A stretch of 64,000 nucleotides of DNA from the NCBI GenBank assembly GCA_035544875.1, contig DASZZP010000022.1, positions 50,613 to 114,612 of the forward strand, given 5' to 3'. Origin of the DNA: JASLEW01 sp035544875 (GTDB lineage: Bacteria; Acidobacteriota; Thermoanaerobaculia; Multivoradales; UBA5704). Positions 1 to 9,402 of the stretch are shown here, one piece after another (position 1 is the stretch's first letter; the number at the start of each line of letters is the position of its first letter). The notes under the pieces are model-generated. The model had not been told where the DNA came from and made no database searches. It saw only the letters and a program-made list of their open reading frames with translations. Position numbers and translations under genes: made by a program.

Positions 1-1
1 G

Positions 2-211
2 GTCGGGGAGCTGATGCGGCGGCTGCGCGGCCTCGGGCGCGGGCTGGGCCTCATGCTCGTCCTGGTCGGGCTCGAGATGATGGCCGAGCCATGGGTCGAC
101 ATCCCGGCCGAGATCTCGCTCGCCCTGGTCACCGTTCCGCTGGCGATCACGATCGCCGCCTCGCTGCGGCGTAACGAATGGCGCTTGCGTGACGCCCAGA
201 GAGACGAGTAG
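2..211 (+). CDS. C-terminal end of a membrane protein (partial)
   Basis: The reading frame is open from the left edge of the window and stops at a TAG, so only the last 69 residues are visible. They hold two hydrophobic stretches (around GLGLMLVLVGLEMM and ISLALVTVPLAITIAASL) separated by a short loop, and a charged tail RRNEWRLRDAQRDE. This suggests two membrane helices with a cytoplasmic C-terminus. No family can be recognised from this much. The next gene starts 9 bases downstream, so the two may be cotranscribed. Confidence 0.5.
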   Translation, partial: VGELMRRLRGLGRGLGLMLVLVGLEMMAEPWVDIPAEISLALVTVPLAITIAASLRRNEWRLRDAQRDE

Positions 212-220
212 GATCTTTCG

Positions 221-1051
221 TTGGGTTCCAGCCTCATCGCAATGCGCGATCACGAACTTTCCAGCCTGCTGGTCGAGTTCGCCGAACCCGGCGATCTACC
301 GGATTCACCCGCTCCAGCGGCTGCCCTCGATCCGGCAGCCGCGGCCCCGCAGCAGTCCGCGGCGACCGACGGCGCGGGGCCCGATGCGCTGCTCAGCCGC
401 CTGGTGCAGGCACGGGCGGCGCTCGAGCACGAGCGTGCCCTGGCGCCTTCCCTGTGCAGCGATCTGCTCGCCTCGCCCGCCGAGGAGCAGCTGGAGCGGA
501 TCGCTCACGACCGCCGCTTCCAGACCTGGGGCGTCAGCGAGCTGCTGCTCGACAAGAGCCAGCGCGCCGAGGAGCGCGATCCGCCGGAGTCCGGCCGCCT
601 CGCATCGCTGGCGCTCGCCGCCGTCGCGGGTATCGACACCACCCTCCATCTGCCTGCCGTGGCGCACGACCTGCGAGCGCGTATCTGGGGAACGCTGGGG
701 GAAGCTCAGCGGCGGACCGGCAAGCTGAAGGCGGCCGAGGACTCGCTGCGGCAGGCCGCGTCGTGCCTCGCTCAGGGCACCGGCGACCTGCTCATCGAGG
801 CGCGTCTCCTCGAGTTCGAAGCCGCGGTGCGTCACGACCAGGGGCGGGGAGGGGAAGCTGCCGCCCTGCTCAAGCAGGCTGCCTCCCGCTACCTCGAGGT
901 CCACGAGTTCCACCTCCTGGCGCGGGTCGTGGCGCGGCGCGAGCAGCTCCTGCGCGAGGCGCCGCGACCCACCCTGCCGCCGCGCTTCGCCTGGCGGCCC
1001 GCCTGCCTTCAGACCTCCGCTTTCGTCGACCCGCCGCCGGCCCGGTCCTGA
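221..1051 (+). CDS. TPR-like hypothetical protein
   Basis: A soluble 276-residue protein with no signal peptide. Residues 60-250 are almost entirely amphipathic helices of the TPR type (GTLGEAQRRTGKLKAAEDSLRQA and the repeats around it). This architecture is common in acidobacterial helical-repeat proteins of unknown function encoded near regulatory genes. The TTG at 221 has an AGGA 7 bases upstream and is preferred; an ATG at 242 is an alternative with no clear Shine-Dalgarno. The function is unknown; a scaffold or protein-interaction role is inferred only from the repeats. Confidence 0.6.
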   Translation: MGSSLIAMRDHELSSLLVEFAEPGDLPDSPAPAAALDPAAAAPQQSAATDGAGPDALLSRLVQARAALEHERALAPSLCSDLLASPAEEQLERIAHDRRFQTWGVSELLLDKSQRAEERDPPESGRLASLALAAVAGIDTTLHLPAVAHDLRARIWGTLGEAQRRTGKLKAAEDSLRQAASCLAQGTGDLLIEARLLEFEAAVRHDQGRGGEAAALLKQAASRYLEVHEFHLLARVVARREQLLREAPRPTLPPRFAWRPACLQTSAFVDPPPARS

Positions 1052-1123
1052 CTGGCGCTTTAGTGGTCCAGGCCGGAAGTCCCGCAACGTATTCGCCGGC
1101 CCTCCGCCTGGATTGAACGAGAC

Positions 1124-3082
1124 ATGGCGCTGCAGCGCTTCCTCCTTTCGCTCCTCGTTCTGCTCGCGCTGCCGCTGCTCCCTCGCTCTGGCGCCGCGAA
1201 CGGAGCCGGCGCCGCACGCGGCCCGGAAGCGGCCAGCGGAGCCAACGCCACGACGAGCGGGGGCGGGGGGCGCGTGATCGCAACTGGGGACACCGCGCCT
1301 GCGATCGCCGGCTCGGGCGGCGCCGTCGCCTCCGGGCACGCCCTGGCCACGGCGGCCGGGCTGGCGGTGCTGCGCGCCGGCGGCAACGCCGTGGACGGCG
1401 CGGTGGCAACCGCCCTGGCGCTCGCCGTGGTCTACCCGGAGGCGGGCAACCTCGGAGGCGGAGGCTTCGCCGTCGTGCGCGCCGGCGGCGCCGTGCGCGC
1501 GCTCGACTTTCGCGAGACGGCGCCGGCCGCGGCGCGGGCCGAGAGCTTCCTCGATCCCACGGGCCGCGCCGTCCCCGGAGCGTCGCAGGTCGGCCCGCTG
1601 GCGGCCGGCACCCCGGGCTCGCCGGCCGGGCTCCATGAGCTGCAGCGTACGCTCGGCAGGCTGCCGTGGTCGCGGGTGGTAGCGCCGGCGATCCGGCTGG
1701 CGGCCGATGGCTTCGACGTCGACGACCATCTTCGCGAGGTGCTGGCGAATCAGAGGACCCGCCAGCTCCTCGCCCGCTTTCCCGAGAGCGCCCAGGTCTG
1801 GCTGCCGAGTGGCGAGCCGCCGCCTGCCGGCAGCCATCTGCGTCTCGCGGCGCTTGCCGCGACCCTGGCGCGCTATGCCGAGCACGGCCCTGAGGCGATC
1901 ACCGGCGGTCCGGTGGCCTCGGCGGTCGCCGCCGCCGTGCGCCGTCATGGCGGCCTGCTCACCGCCGCCGACCTTGCTGCCTATCGCCCGGTCTGGCGCG
2001 AGCCGTTGACCTTCGGCGCCTTCGGATGGCAGGTCGCGTCAATGCCCCTGCCCTCGTCCGGCGGCATCATCCTCGCTCAGAGCTGCGCCATCCTCGAGCG
2101 CCTGGGCTGGGCGGCTCTGCCGCGCGCCGGCGCCGACCGCGCTCATCTCCTGGCCGAGACCTTCCGCCGCGCTTTTGCCGACCGCTACCTGCTGGGCGAC
2201 CCCGCGACCAGCCGCGCCACCGCCGCCCAGCTGCTCGACCCGCGGTGGATCGCCAGCCGGGCGGCCGGAATCGACCGCTTGCGCTCGACCCGCTCGGAGG
2301 CGGTCGGACGCTGGCCAGGCGAGGCGGTCCGGCAGAGCGCCGGCAGCGAGACGACCCATCTCTCGGTGGTCGACGGCTCGGGCGACGCGGTCTCCTTGAC
2401 CACTACCCTCAACGGTCTCTTCGGCTGCGGCCTTTACGTCCCCGAGATCGGCTTCCTCAACAACGAGATGGACGACTTCGCCATCACTCCTGACCAGCCT
2501 ACGGCATCCGGCCTCATCCAGGGCGCGGCGAATGCGGTCGGGCCCGGCAAACGCATGCTCTCCTCGATGGCGCCGACGATCGCCTGGCGCGGCGGCGAGG
2601 TCCTGGCGCTCGGCGCCCGCGGCGATCTGCGCATCCCGACCCACCTCGCCCAGGTGTTTCTCAACCTGGTGGTCGACGGCGACTCGCTGCAGCAGGCCGT
2701 GGATCGCCCGCGCCTGCACCAGCAGTGGTTTCCGGACCGCCTCGAAATCGAGCCCGGAGCGCTCTCCGGCGAGGTCCGCGCCGAGCTCGAGCGCCGCGGC
2801 TTCGCCATCAAGGGGAACACGCCGGAAGTCCCGACCGCCAAGGTCAATGCCGTCCGGCGATTCCCCGCCGGCGACCTGCCGGCAGATCCCTCAGGGGAAT
2901 GCCGCCGTCCATCGCCGGACCGGCCAGCCGCCGCTGTGCGGCAGCAGGCTGCCGCAGCTGCGGCGACTGGGCCGCAACAGGCGGGAGCTGCGGCCCGTTG
3001 CGAAGCTGCCGTCGATCCACGCGGCGCGGCAGAGCTCGGCGGCGCCGCGGTGCTGGTTGCCGAGCGGCAGCGGGAGCGGTGA
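1124..3082 (+). CDS. ggt: Gamma-glutamyltransferase, exported
   Basis: Gamma-glutamyltranspeptidase of the Ntn-hydrolase superfamily, which cleaves or transfers the gamma-glutamyl group of glutathione in the periplasm. An N-terminal hydrophobic signal (residues 1-25) is followed by the family start ASGHALATAAGLAVLRAGGN. The self-processing and catalytic Thr is Thr410 in ETTHLSVVD, and the later GKRMLSSMAPTI region also fits the family. The oddity is the tail. From about residue 589 the protein loses family resemblance and ends in some 60 Ala/Arg/Gln-rich residues. That stretch coincides with a short dispersed repeat at 2894-2920, so the original 3' end may have been altered. The VWFA-related gene follows 4 bases later. 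Confidence 0.88.
   Translation: MALQRFLLSLLVLLALPLLPRSGAANGAGAARGPEAASGANATTSGGGGRVIATGDTAPAIAGSGGAVASGHALATAAGLAVLRAGGNAVDGAVATALALAVVYPEAGNLGGGGFAVVRAGGAVRALDFRETAPAAARAESFLDPTGRAVPGASQVGPLAAGTPGSPAGLHELQRTLGRLPWSRVVAPAIRLAADGFDVDDHLREVLANQRTRQLLARFPESAQVWLPSGEPPPAGSHLRLAALAATLARYAEHGPEAITGGPVASAVAAAVRRHGGLLTAADLAAYRPVWREPLTFGAFGWQVASMPLPSSGGIILAQSCAILERLGWAALPRAGADRAHLLAETFRRAFADRYLLGDPATSRATAAQLLDPRWIASRAAGIDRLRSTRSEAVGRWPGEAVRQSAGSETTHLSVVDGSGDAVSLTTTLNGLFGCGLYVPEIGFLNNEMDDFAITPDQPTASGLIQGAANAVGPGKRMLSSMAPTIAWRGGEVLALGARGDLRIPTHLAQVFLNLVVDGDSLQQAVDRPRLHQQWFPDRLEIEPGALSGEVRAELERRGFAIKGNTPEVPTAKVNAVRRFPAGDLPADPSGECRRPSPDRPAAAVRQQAAAAAATGPQQAGAAARCEAAVDPRGAAELGGAAVLVAERQRER
2894..2920 (+). 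repeat. Short dispersed repeat, copy 1 (inside the ggt tail)
   Basis: The stretch GGGGAATGCCGC-CGTCCAT and its continuation CGCCGGAC recur at 26648-26675 with only about three differences. The core CGTCC-N6-GGAC can form a small hairpin. This copy lies inside the aberrant 3' end of ggt; the other is intergenic. Confidence 0.45.
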
Positions 3083-3086
3083 TTCG

Positions 3087-4637
3087 ATGTTCGCCGTCCG
3101 CCCCCAGCCCTGTTCGCGCCGGCAGGCCCTCCGCCTCGGCCTGTGCGCCTGGCTCACGGCGGCCGCCGGCATCGCTCCCCCACCCGCCGGCGGGCCTGCC
3201 GCGCCAACGGCCACTCCGCCGGAGACCTTTGCCGAGAAGGTCCTGGTGCGGGAGATCGAGCTGGTGGTCGAGCTGCCGCCGGAGCTCAAGGCCGGACGGC
3301 GCGAGGCCCTGCAGGCCGCCGACTTCGTGGTGGTCGAGGACGGCGTCTTGCGCCGGGTGGTCAAGGCCGAGCCGCTGGCCGGCGGCAAGGGGGTCGAGCC
3401 GACGGCGTGGACGGTGGTGCTCTATCTCGACAAGGTGCTGGCCGGTCCCGACACCGCTTTCCTCACCAGCCTGGCGCTGGCCGAACGGGCGGCGCAGCTC
3501 GCTGCGCTCGGCGGTGTCGAAATCGTGGTCGCCGACCCGCGGCCGCGGGTGACGCTCGCGGCGACCCGCGACGCCCAGCGGCTCGAGCAGGCGCTCACCG
3601 CTCTCGTCAGGACGGCCAAGGAGGAGCGAGACCGGGCGGCGCAAGCCCGGGTAACCGCCGCCCCGCTCGACGCCGCCGCCGTGCGCCGCCAGGAGGATCG
3701 TCTGCTCTACCACGCCGCGAGCCACAGCGCGGCCGGACCGCGCGCCCTGCTGCTGATCGCCGACGGTTTCGATGCGCAGCGGCCTGGCGAGGCGGCGCTC
3801 GAGAGCTCCTCCGCCGAGTCCGCCCGCGCCCTGGCCGCCTACGGCTGGGTGACCATCGCCGCCTCGATCCGCAAGATCGAGACGAGTCCCCCGCATCACG
3901 AGACCCCCGACCTCGAGCGGCTGCGCCAGAGCGCCGCCGGCGGCTCGGTCCCGCCCGTGATCCTGCCCGAGCCGAGCCACGGCGGCGCCCTCAGCACCGA
4001 CGAGGCGATCAACGTCTTCCTGGCGCCGAGCTCGGCCACCCTGCACGGCCTGGCCAGCGCCACCGGGGGCACCATCGCCGGCCTACCCGGCCAGCTGACC
4101 GCCGCGCTGACCGCTCTCGAGCGGCGCTGGCACCTGTTCTATCTCGCCCCCGACCCGGCCGACGGGCGGCCGCGGCCGGTCGAAGCGCGCCTCTCGCCTG
4201 AGGGCAAGATGCTGCGGGCTCCCGGCTGGCGGCGTTCCTCCACGCCCGAGGGCCTCGCGGCGGCCCGCCTGCGCCTGCTGCTCGCCGGCGATGCGGCAAG
4301 AGGCGGCCTGCGCCTCTCGGCAACGCTCGCCCGCCGGCAGGCGGCGGAGAAGAGCGGCTCGCCGGAGGAGGCCGAGCTGCGCCTCACCCTCGCTCCGTTC
4401 ACCACCGGCGACTCGACCGCGGCCGGCCCTTTCCGGGTCTCCACCGCCGCCACCGCCGCCGCCGGCGGAGTCGAGGTCCGGCACATCCTGCTGGTCCGTC
4501 CCGATCTGACCGAAAGCGGATGGACCGAGAGGGTGCCGCTGGCGCTTCCGGCGGGCAGCCGCCAGGTCGCGGTGGAGGTGGAGGATCTGGCGCACCAGAG
4601 CTGGGGAGCCCTCACCCTGGACATCCCAGCCCGCTAG
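3087..4637 (+). CDS. Tat-exported VWFA-related protein of acidobacterial type
   Basis: A 516-residue exported protein. The N-terminus SRRQALRLG followed by a hydrophobic run looks like a twin-arginine signal. Residues 50-330 follow the pattern of the 'VWFA-related Acidobacterial domain': an opening beta strand FVVVEDGVLRRVVKAEPL, then WTVVLYLDKVLAGPDT, where the Asp starts the metal-site-like strand, then ALLLIADGFD. The C-terminal 170 residues are beta-rich. ATG at 3087 has a purine-rich GGGAGCGG 7 bases upstream. It follows ggt by 4 bases. The stop overlaps the stop of the convergent glycosyltransferase gene by sharing CTAG. The function of these proteins is unknown; adhesion or protein binding is the usual guess. 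Confidence 0.75.
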   Translation: MFAVRPQPCSRRQALRLGLCAWLTAAAGIAPPPAGGPAAPTATPPETFAEKVLVREIELVVELPPELKAGRREALQAADFVVVEDGVLRRVVKAEPLAGGKGVEPTAWTVVLYLDKVLAGPDTAFLTSLALAERAAQLAALGGVEIVVADPRPRVTLAATRDAQRLEQALTALVRTAKEERDRAAQARVTAAPLDAAAVRRQEDRLLYHAASHSAAGPRALLLIADGFDAQRPGEAALESSSAESARALAAYGWVTIAASIRKIETSPPHHETPDLERLRQSAAGGSVPPVILPEPSHGGALSTDEAINVFLAPSSATLHGLASATGGTIAGLPGQLTAALTALERRWHLFYLAPDPADGRPRPVEARLSPEGKMLRAPGWRRSSTPEGLAAARLRLLLAGDAARGGLRLSATLARRQAAEKSGSPEEAELRLTLAPFTTGDSTAAGPFRVSTAATAAAGGVEVRHILLVRPDLTESGWTERVPLALPAGSRQVAVEVEDLAHQSWGALTLDIPAR

Positions 4638-6361
4638 CTCGGCGGACTCGTCTCGCCAGCCTTTCCAGGTTTTGGGCCGGCGCCGCGGCGAATTCGCTCG
4701 AGGTCCCAGACCAGGAGGCCGGGTTCCTCGTAGTCGGGCGGTCCCCAGAGTGCGGCCAGGGCGCCAGCCATCCTGCGGCCGCCGCCCTGGAGAGCGCGGC
4801 GGACGAGCGGAATGACGTCGCCCGGCTCACCAGGCGCTCCCGCCAGCGCCGACCAGCAGTGCGGGGTGATCCGCGCCTGCTCCGCCACGAGGTCGAGATG
4901 GACGGCGAGGTAGCGGGCGCGGCTGGCGAGGAACCCCTCGGGGCTCGCCTCCGGCGGCATGTTGCGGAAATCCAGCTGCCTCTGCCGGGCGATCGGCCTG
5001 ACCGAGGCGACCAGCACGTCCTGGCGATGGACGTCCTGATAGACATAGAAGGCCTGCGTGTAGGCCCACCACGGAAACCAGGGGTATTCGAGGACCGGCG
5101 CGTCGTGCTCGTGCTCGCGCGCCAGCACGGTGCGATAGAAAACCGGCACCTGGGCGAGCGGCAGGTGGGCGCGCGGGCAGAAGAACCCGATGAAGTCGTT
5201 GTGGCCGGTAAATGAGCTGCGGGCAAGAGCGGGATCGGCGAGCGGGCCGGTCAGCGCCCAGGCGGCGAGACCGGCGATGGCTGCAGCGCGCCCGGCCAGG
5301 GGCCGCCAGCGCGCCTTGCCGGAGGACGCTGACCGCCAGGGCTGCCAGAGCGCTCCCAGGCCGACCGCCACCCAGACCAGCACCCAGGGCTGTACCGGCA
5401 TGAGATAGCGGTCGAAGACCAGCGGGTGGATCATCATCTCGGGCGACAGGACCAACAGGCCGCCGACCTGGCAGGCGACCAGTGCCGCGGTGTAGATCCC
5501 CAGCCGGCGGTCGCTCCGCAGCAGGCAAACGAGCCCGCCGCCGGCGGCGGCCCAGAAGAGGACCGCGGCCAGCGGATGGGCGGAGCCGCCCTGCAGCTCG
5601 AACACGCCGGCGATCGTGCGCGGATCCATCTCGAGCGGCTGACGTTTGTTCGCCATCAGCCCCTGCAGGGAGCTCCAGCCGGGGAGAAAGACGGCCGCCA
5701 GGGCCAGCCCCGCGCCCGCCGCGACCGCCGCCAGCGCGCCCCAACCGGGCCGCGCGGCGGCCGGCTGCCCGCGCTCGAGCGCCAGGCTGCCCAGCCCGAA
5801 GACCAGCGGCGCCAGCACCAGGGGCATGCTGAGCGGATGAAAGTAAGCCGAGAGGCCGGCGAGCAGACAGTAGGCAACGGCCAGCCCGGGCCGGCGCGTG
5901 CGCCACCAGGATTCGAAAGCCATCGCGGCGCCGAAGCTGAAGAGCACGACAGGCGCATAAGGGCGCGCGATGCGGCTGTAGAAGACGAGCAGGGGCGACA
6001 GGGCCACCAACCAGGCCATCACGCTCCCGGCCGGCCGGCCGCAGCGCCGCTCGACCAGCCAGGGGATCACCAGCAAGGCCAGCAGACCGCAGAACAGCGC
6101 CGGCAGGCGGACGATGGTCTCGGTCAGCCCGACGCCCCGGTCGAGCAAGAAGCGGTAGATCGCGGTCAACGGCCGGCAGTTATCGGTGACGTGGAAGGTA
6201 GTGAGCGCCTGCCCCAGCGTCGACTCCAGCGCCACCCGCACGCCGTGCAGCTCATCGCCGCCCAGCACCTGGGCGGGGAGGTTGTAGAGGCGGAGCGCCG
6301 TGCCGGCGGCGGCTGGCGCCGCCCACCAGGCAGCGCCGGCGAGTCTAGAGAGATGATTCAT
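4634..6361 (-). CDS. ArnT/PMT-type membrane glycosyltransferase
   Basis: An integral membrane protein with about ten hydrophobic segments. Near the N-terminus the first periplasmic loop carries an acidic pair, GGDELHGVRVALES, at the place where polyprenyl-phosphate-dependent transferases of the GT-C fold (ArnT, protein mannosyltransferases) keep their catalytic Asp or Glu. YSRIARPYAPVVLFSF and AYFHPLSMPLVLAPL are also typical of this fold. The acceptor cannot be told; lipid A, a glycan or a protein are all possible. I chose the ATG at 6361 because the 44 upstream in-frame residues are low-complexity and Arg-rich and run into the intergenic region. The gene is transcribed divergently from hrpB and converges on the VWFA-related gene. 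Confidence 0.7.
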   Translation of the reverse strand: MNHLSRLAGAAWWAAPAAAGTALRLYNLPAQVLGGDELHGVRVALESTLGQALTTFHVTDNCRPLTAIYRFLLDRGVGLTETIVRLPALFCGLLALLVIPWLVERRCGRPAGSVMAWLVALSPLLVFYSRIARPYAPVVLFSFGAAMAFESWWRTRRPGLAVAYCLLAGLSAYFHPLSMPLVLAPLVFGLGSLALERGQPAAARPGWGALAAVAAGAGLALAAVFLPGWSSLQGLMANKRQPLEMDPRTIAGVFELQGGSAHPLAAVLFWAAAGGGLVCLLRSDRRLGIYTAALVACQVGGLLVLSPEMMIHPLVFDRYLMPVQPWVLVWVAVGLGALWQPWRSASSGKARWRPLAGRAAAIAGLAAWALTGPLADPALARSSFTGHNDFIGFFCPRAHLPLAQVPVFYRTVLAREHEHDAPVLEYPWFPWWAYTQAFYVYQDVHRQDVLVASVRPIARQRQLDFRNMPPEASPEGFLASRARYLAVHLDLVAEQARITPHCWSALAGAPGEPGDVIPLVRRALQGGGRRMAGALAALWGPPDYEEPGLLVWDLERIRRGAGPKPGKAGETSPPS

Positions 6362-6532
6362 CGGGATGGGTGAAGCCGCGCCGCGGAGACCGCGCGCCGC
6401 GCGCCGAACGGGCCGCGGGAGTATATAGCGGCGGCCCGGTGCTAGGATCACGGCGCCCCGGATCGGGGGCCCACGGCGAGCGTCGGCGAGCATGGGAGAG
6501 CATGGCTCCTCGCATTTCCAGCCGATGCCCCC

Positions 6533-9331
6533 GTGTCTTGCCCGCCTGACCAGCGCGGCGGAGATCCTCTCTTAGACCACTCCTCTCCCGAGCTCGGCGA
6601 GCTGAGCGTCGCGCCGCTGCTGCCGCGGCTGGTGGCCGCCTTGGCGGCGGGGCGGGCGGCGATTCTCACGGCGCCTCCGGGGGCCGGCAAGACGACCCTG
6701 GTGCCGCCGGCCCTGCTGGCGGCGGGGGCCGGCGGCGGGCGCCAGATCGTCATGCTCGAGCCGCGGCGCCTGGCGGCGCGGGCCGCGGCTCGCCGCATCG
6801 CCGAGCAGGGAGGATGGAGGGTCGGCGAGGAGGTCGGCTACCAGGTGCGCTTCGACCGGCATGCCGGGCCGGCGACCCGGATTCTGGTGGTGACCGAAGG
6901 CATCCTGGTGCAGATGCTGCAATCGGACCCGTTCCTTTCCGGCATCGGGGTCTTGATCTTCGACGAGTTCCACGAGCGCAGCCTGGCGGCCGACCTCGCC
7001 CTCGCGATGGCCCGCCGGGTGCAAAGAGAAGTCCGGCCCGATCTCGCCCTGGTCGCCATGTCCGCGACCCTCGATGCCGGACCGCTGGCCGCATTCCTCG
7101 GCGGCTGCCCGATCGTCGAATGCGCGGGGCGGCCGTACCCGGTCGAAGTCTCTTATCTCGATCAGCTCGAGCGGCGGCTCGACCGGCGGTTCGATCGGTT
7201 CGATCGGAGCAAAGGCCGCCGCGGGGCAAGCGACGCCGACCAGCCGCTGACCCGCCTGGTCGCCGCGGCGGTGCGCGGCGCGCTCGCCGCGACGGCGGGC
7301 GACGTGCTGGTCTTCCTGCCCGGCGCGGGCGAGATCGAGCGCGCCGCCGCGGCGCTCGCCACCCTCGGCGCGGAGCAACGCCTGGCGGTGATGCCGCTCT
7401 ACGGCGACCTGCCGCCCGCGCGGCAGGACGAGGTGCTGCGGCCCGCGGACCGGCGCAAGGTGGTGCTGGCGACCAACGTCGCCGAGACTTCCATCACCAT
7501 CGACGGCGTGAGCGCGGTCGTCGACAGCGGCCTGGCGCGGCGCCTGCGATACGACCCGGCAACCGGCCTCGACCGCCTCGAGCTGATCAAGATCAGCCGC
7601 GCCGCCGCCGAGCAGCGGGCCGGTAGGGCCGGACGCCAAGGGCCGGGAATCTGCCTGCGGCTGTGGCCGGCGCACGAGCATTCCTCGCGGCCGGAGCGCG
7701 AGACCCCCGAGATTGCCCGCATCGATCTCGCGGGGCCGGCGTTGCAGCTCCTGGCCTGGGGCGAGACCGACCTCGCCGGCTGGGGCTGGTTCGAGGCCCC
7801 GGAGCCGCAGGCGCTGGCCGCCGCCGCCCTGCTGCTGGCTCGTCTCGGCGCAACCGACGCCAGCGGCGTGACCGCGGTGGGCCGGGCGATGGCGAGGCTG
7901 CCCGTCCATCCGCGGCTCGCCCGGCTGCTGCTCGAGGGGCACCGATTCGGGGTGACTCGCGCCGCCGCCCTGCTGGCGGCGCTGCTCGCCGAACGCGATC
8001 CGTTTCCGCGGCGGCCGCGGCAGCGACCCGGCAGCGCCACCGCCGCCCCGCGCTCGTCGCGCTCCGATCTCCTCGACCGGCTGGACGCCCTGGCACTCTT
8101 CGAGAGCGCCTCCTCGAGGAGCCGCGGCAGCGCCGCGGCGCGAGCGGACGAGGCGGATGAGGCGCACGACGCGGACTCCGAAGGCCTGCACCGCGCCGCC
8201 GCCCGAATGGTCCTGCGCGCCCGCGATCAGCTCGTCGAGCTCGCGCGGCGGGAGCTGGGGGGGCCGGACGGCGTCGAGGGTGCCCGGCAACCCGAGCGCG
8301 CCGAGCCTGGCCAGTCCGGTCAGCGCGGCCAGTCCGGCACAAGCGGCGAGTCCGGCGCGCGCGAGGAGGCCTTGCTGCGCGCGCTGCTCGCCGCCTATCC
8401 CGACCGGCTGGCCCGGCAGCGCGAGCCGCACAGCAGGCGCGCGTTGATGGTGGGCGGGCGCGGCGTGCGCCTGGCCGAGGAGAGCGCCGTCGAGGCGGCC
8501 GAGCTCTTCCTGTGCATCGACGTGGCGCCCGGGCGCGGCGGGACGCGCGCCGAAGACCTGGTCCGCCTCGCCTCGGCGGTCGAGGCCGACTGGCTGCCGG
8601 CGGCGCGCCTGCGCACCTCGGTCGAGCTCGTCTACAACGCCGAACGCGAGCGGGTTACGGCCTGGAAGCGGAACTGCTACGACGACCTGGTGCTGGCCGA
8701 GCACGAGGTCGCGCCGCCCGACCCGGCGGCCGCCGAGGCCTTGCTGGCCGCCGTCGCGGCAGCACTGCCGCATGCCGGACTACCGGCCGGCGATCTGGAG
8801 GTCGCTTCCTTTCTGGCGCGCCTCCGCAGCCTCGCCGACTGGATGCCCGAGCTCGGCCTGCCGCGCTTCGACGACGCGGCGCTGCGCGCGCTGCTGCCAC
8901 AGCTCGCCGCCGGCAAGCGATCACTGGCCGAGCTGCGGCGTGCGCCGCTTCTCCAAGCGCTGCGCGGCAGCCTCTCCGGCGAGCAGCGCGCCGCCCTCGA
9001 CCGCGAGGCTCCCGAGCGCCTGGAAGTGCCGAGCGGCAGCCGCATCCGGCTCACCTACGAGCCCGGCCGCCCGCCGGTCCTCGCCGCCCGCATCCAGGAG
9101 CTGTTCGGACTGGCAGAGACGCCGCGCATCGCCGCCGGCCGGGTGGCGGTGCTCCTCCATCTGCTGGCGCCGAGCGGGCGCCCGCAGCAGCTCACCGCCG
9201 ACCTGCGCAGCTTCTGGCGCAATACCTATCCCGAGGTGCGCCGCCAGCTGCAGGGCCGTTATCCGCGGCACGCCTGGCCGGCCGACCCGACCCGCGCCCG
9301 CCCCGAGCGCCGCCCCCGCCGCCGCACCTAG
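6533..9331 (+). CDS. hrpB: ATP-dependent helicase HrpB
   Basis: A DExH-box helicase of the HrpB family (932 residues against about 820 usual). Motif I is APPGAGKTT (GAGKTT at residues 50-55), motif II is DEFH at 144-147, motif III is SAT at 177-179, and motif VI includes EQRAGRAGRQGPG. The C-terminal HrpB domain ends in the characteristic SFWRNTYPEVRRQLQGRYPRHAWP. The extra length comes from a linker around residues 530-620, part of which is encoded by five 9-base tandem repeats (8309-8353). The start is a GTG at 6533, the only start codon in this frame near the beginning of homology; its Shine-Dalgarno is weak. The cellular substrate of HrpB is not known. Confidence 0.9.
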   Translation: MSCPPDQRGGDPLLDHSSPELGELSVAPLLPRLVAALAAGRAAILTAPPGAGKTTLVPPALLAAGAGGGRQIVMLEPRRLAARAAARRIAEQGGWRVGEEVGYQVRFDRHAGPATRILVVTEGILVQMLQSDPFLSGIGVLIFDEFHERSLAADLALAMARRVQREVRPDLALVAMSATLDAGPLAAFLGGCPIVECAGRPYPVEVSYLDQLERRLDRRFDRFDRSKGRRGASDADQPLTRLVAAAVRGALAATAGDVLVFLPGAGEIERAAAALATLGAEQRLAVMPLYGDLPPARQDEVLRPADRRKVVLATNVAETSITIDGVSAVVDSGLARRLRYDPATGLDRLELIKISRAAAEQRAGRAGRQGPGICLRLWPAHEHSSRPERETPEIARIDLAGPALQLLAWGETDLAGWGWFEAPEPQALAAAALLLARLGATDASGVTAVGRAMARLPVHPRLARLLLEGHRFGVTRAAALLAALLAERDPFPRRPRQRPGSATAAPRSSRSDLLDRLDALALFESASSRSRGSAAARADEADEAHDADSEGLHRAAARMVLRARDQLVELARRELGGPDGVEGARQPERAEPGQSGQRGQSGTSGESGAREEALLRALLAAYPDRLARQREPHSRRALMVGGRGVRLAEESAVEAAELFLCIDVAPGRGGTRAEDLVRLASAVEADWLPAARLRTSVELVYNAERERVTAWKRNCYDDLVLAEHEVAPPDPAAAEALLAAVAAALPHAGLPAGDLEVASFLARLRSLADWMPELGLPRFDDAALRALLPQLAAGKRSLAELRRAPLLQALRGSLSGEQRAALDREAPERLEVPSGSRIRLTYEPGRPPVLAARIQELFGLAETPRIAAGRVAVLLHLLAPSGRPQQLTADLRSFWRNTYPEVRRQLQGRYPRHAWPADPTRARPERRPRRRT
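8309..8353 (+). repeat. 9-base tandem repeat inside hrpB
   Basis: Five units close to GGCCAGTCC, each encoding three residues (GQS, GQR, GQS, GTS, GES). They form a flexible Gly/Ser/Gln linker and belong to the group of 9-base repeats seen at several places in this window. Confidence 0.7.
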
Positions 9332-9402
9332 CCGATCTGTGAGCATCGGCGGCAAATCATCGGCGTCTGGCGCGCGCCCCGCGGCCATTTTCAGCAGCCT
9401 GC

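Noticed and set aside
305..1948. Long minus-strand open frame opposite the TPR-like and ggt genes
   Set aside because: Arg/Gly-rich translation with no domain, lying opposite genes with clear homology; a by-product of high GC.
6572..8773. 733-codon minus-strand open frame opposite hrpB
   Set aside because: Composition is that of a reverse complement of GC-rich coding DNA, and hrpB on the other strand is certain.
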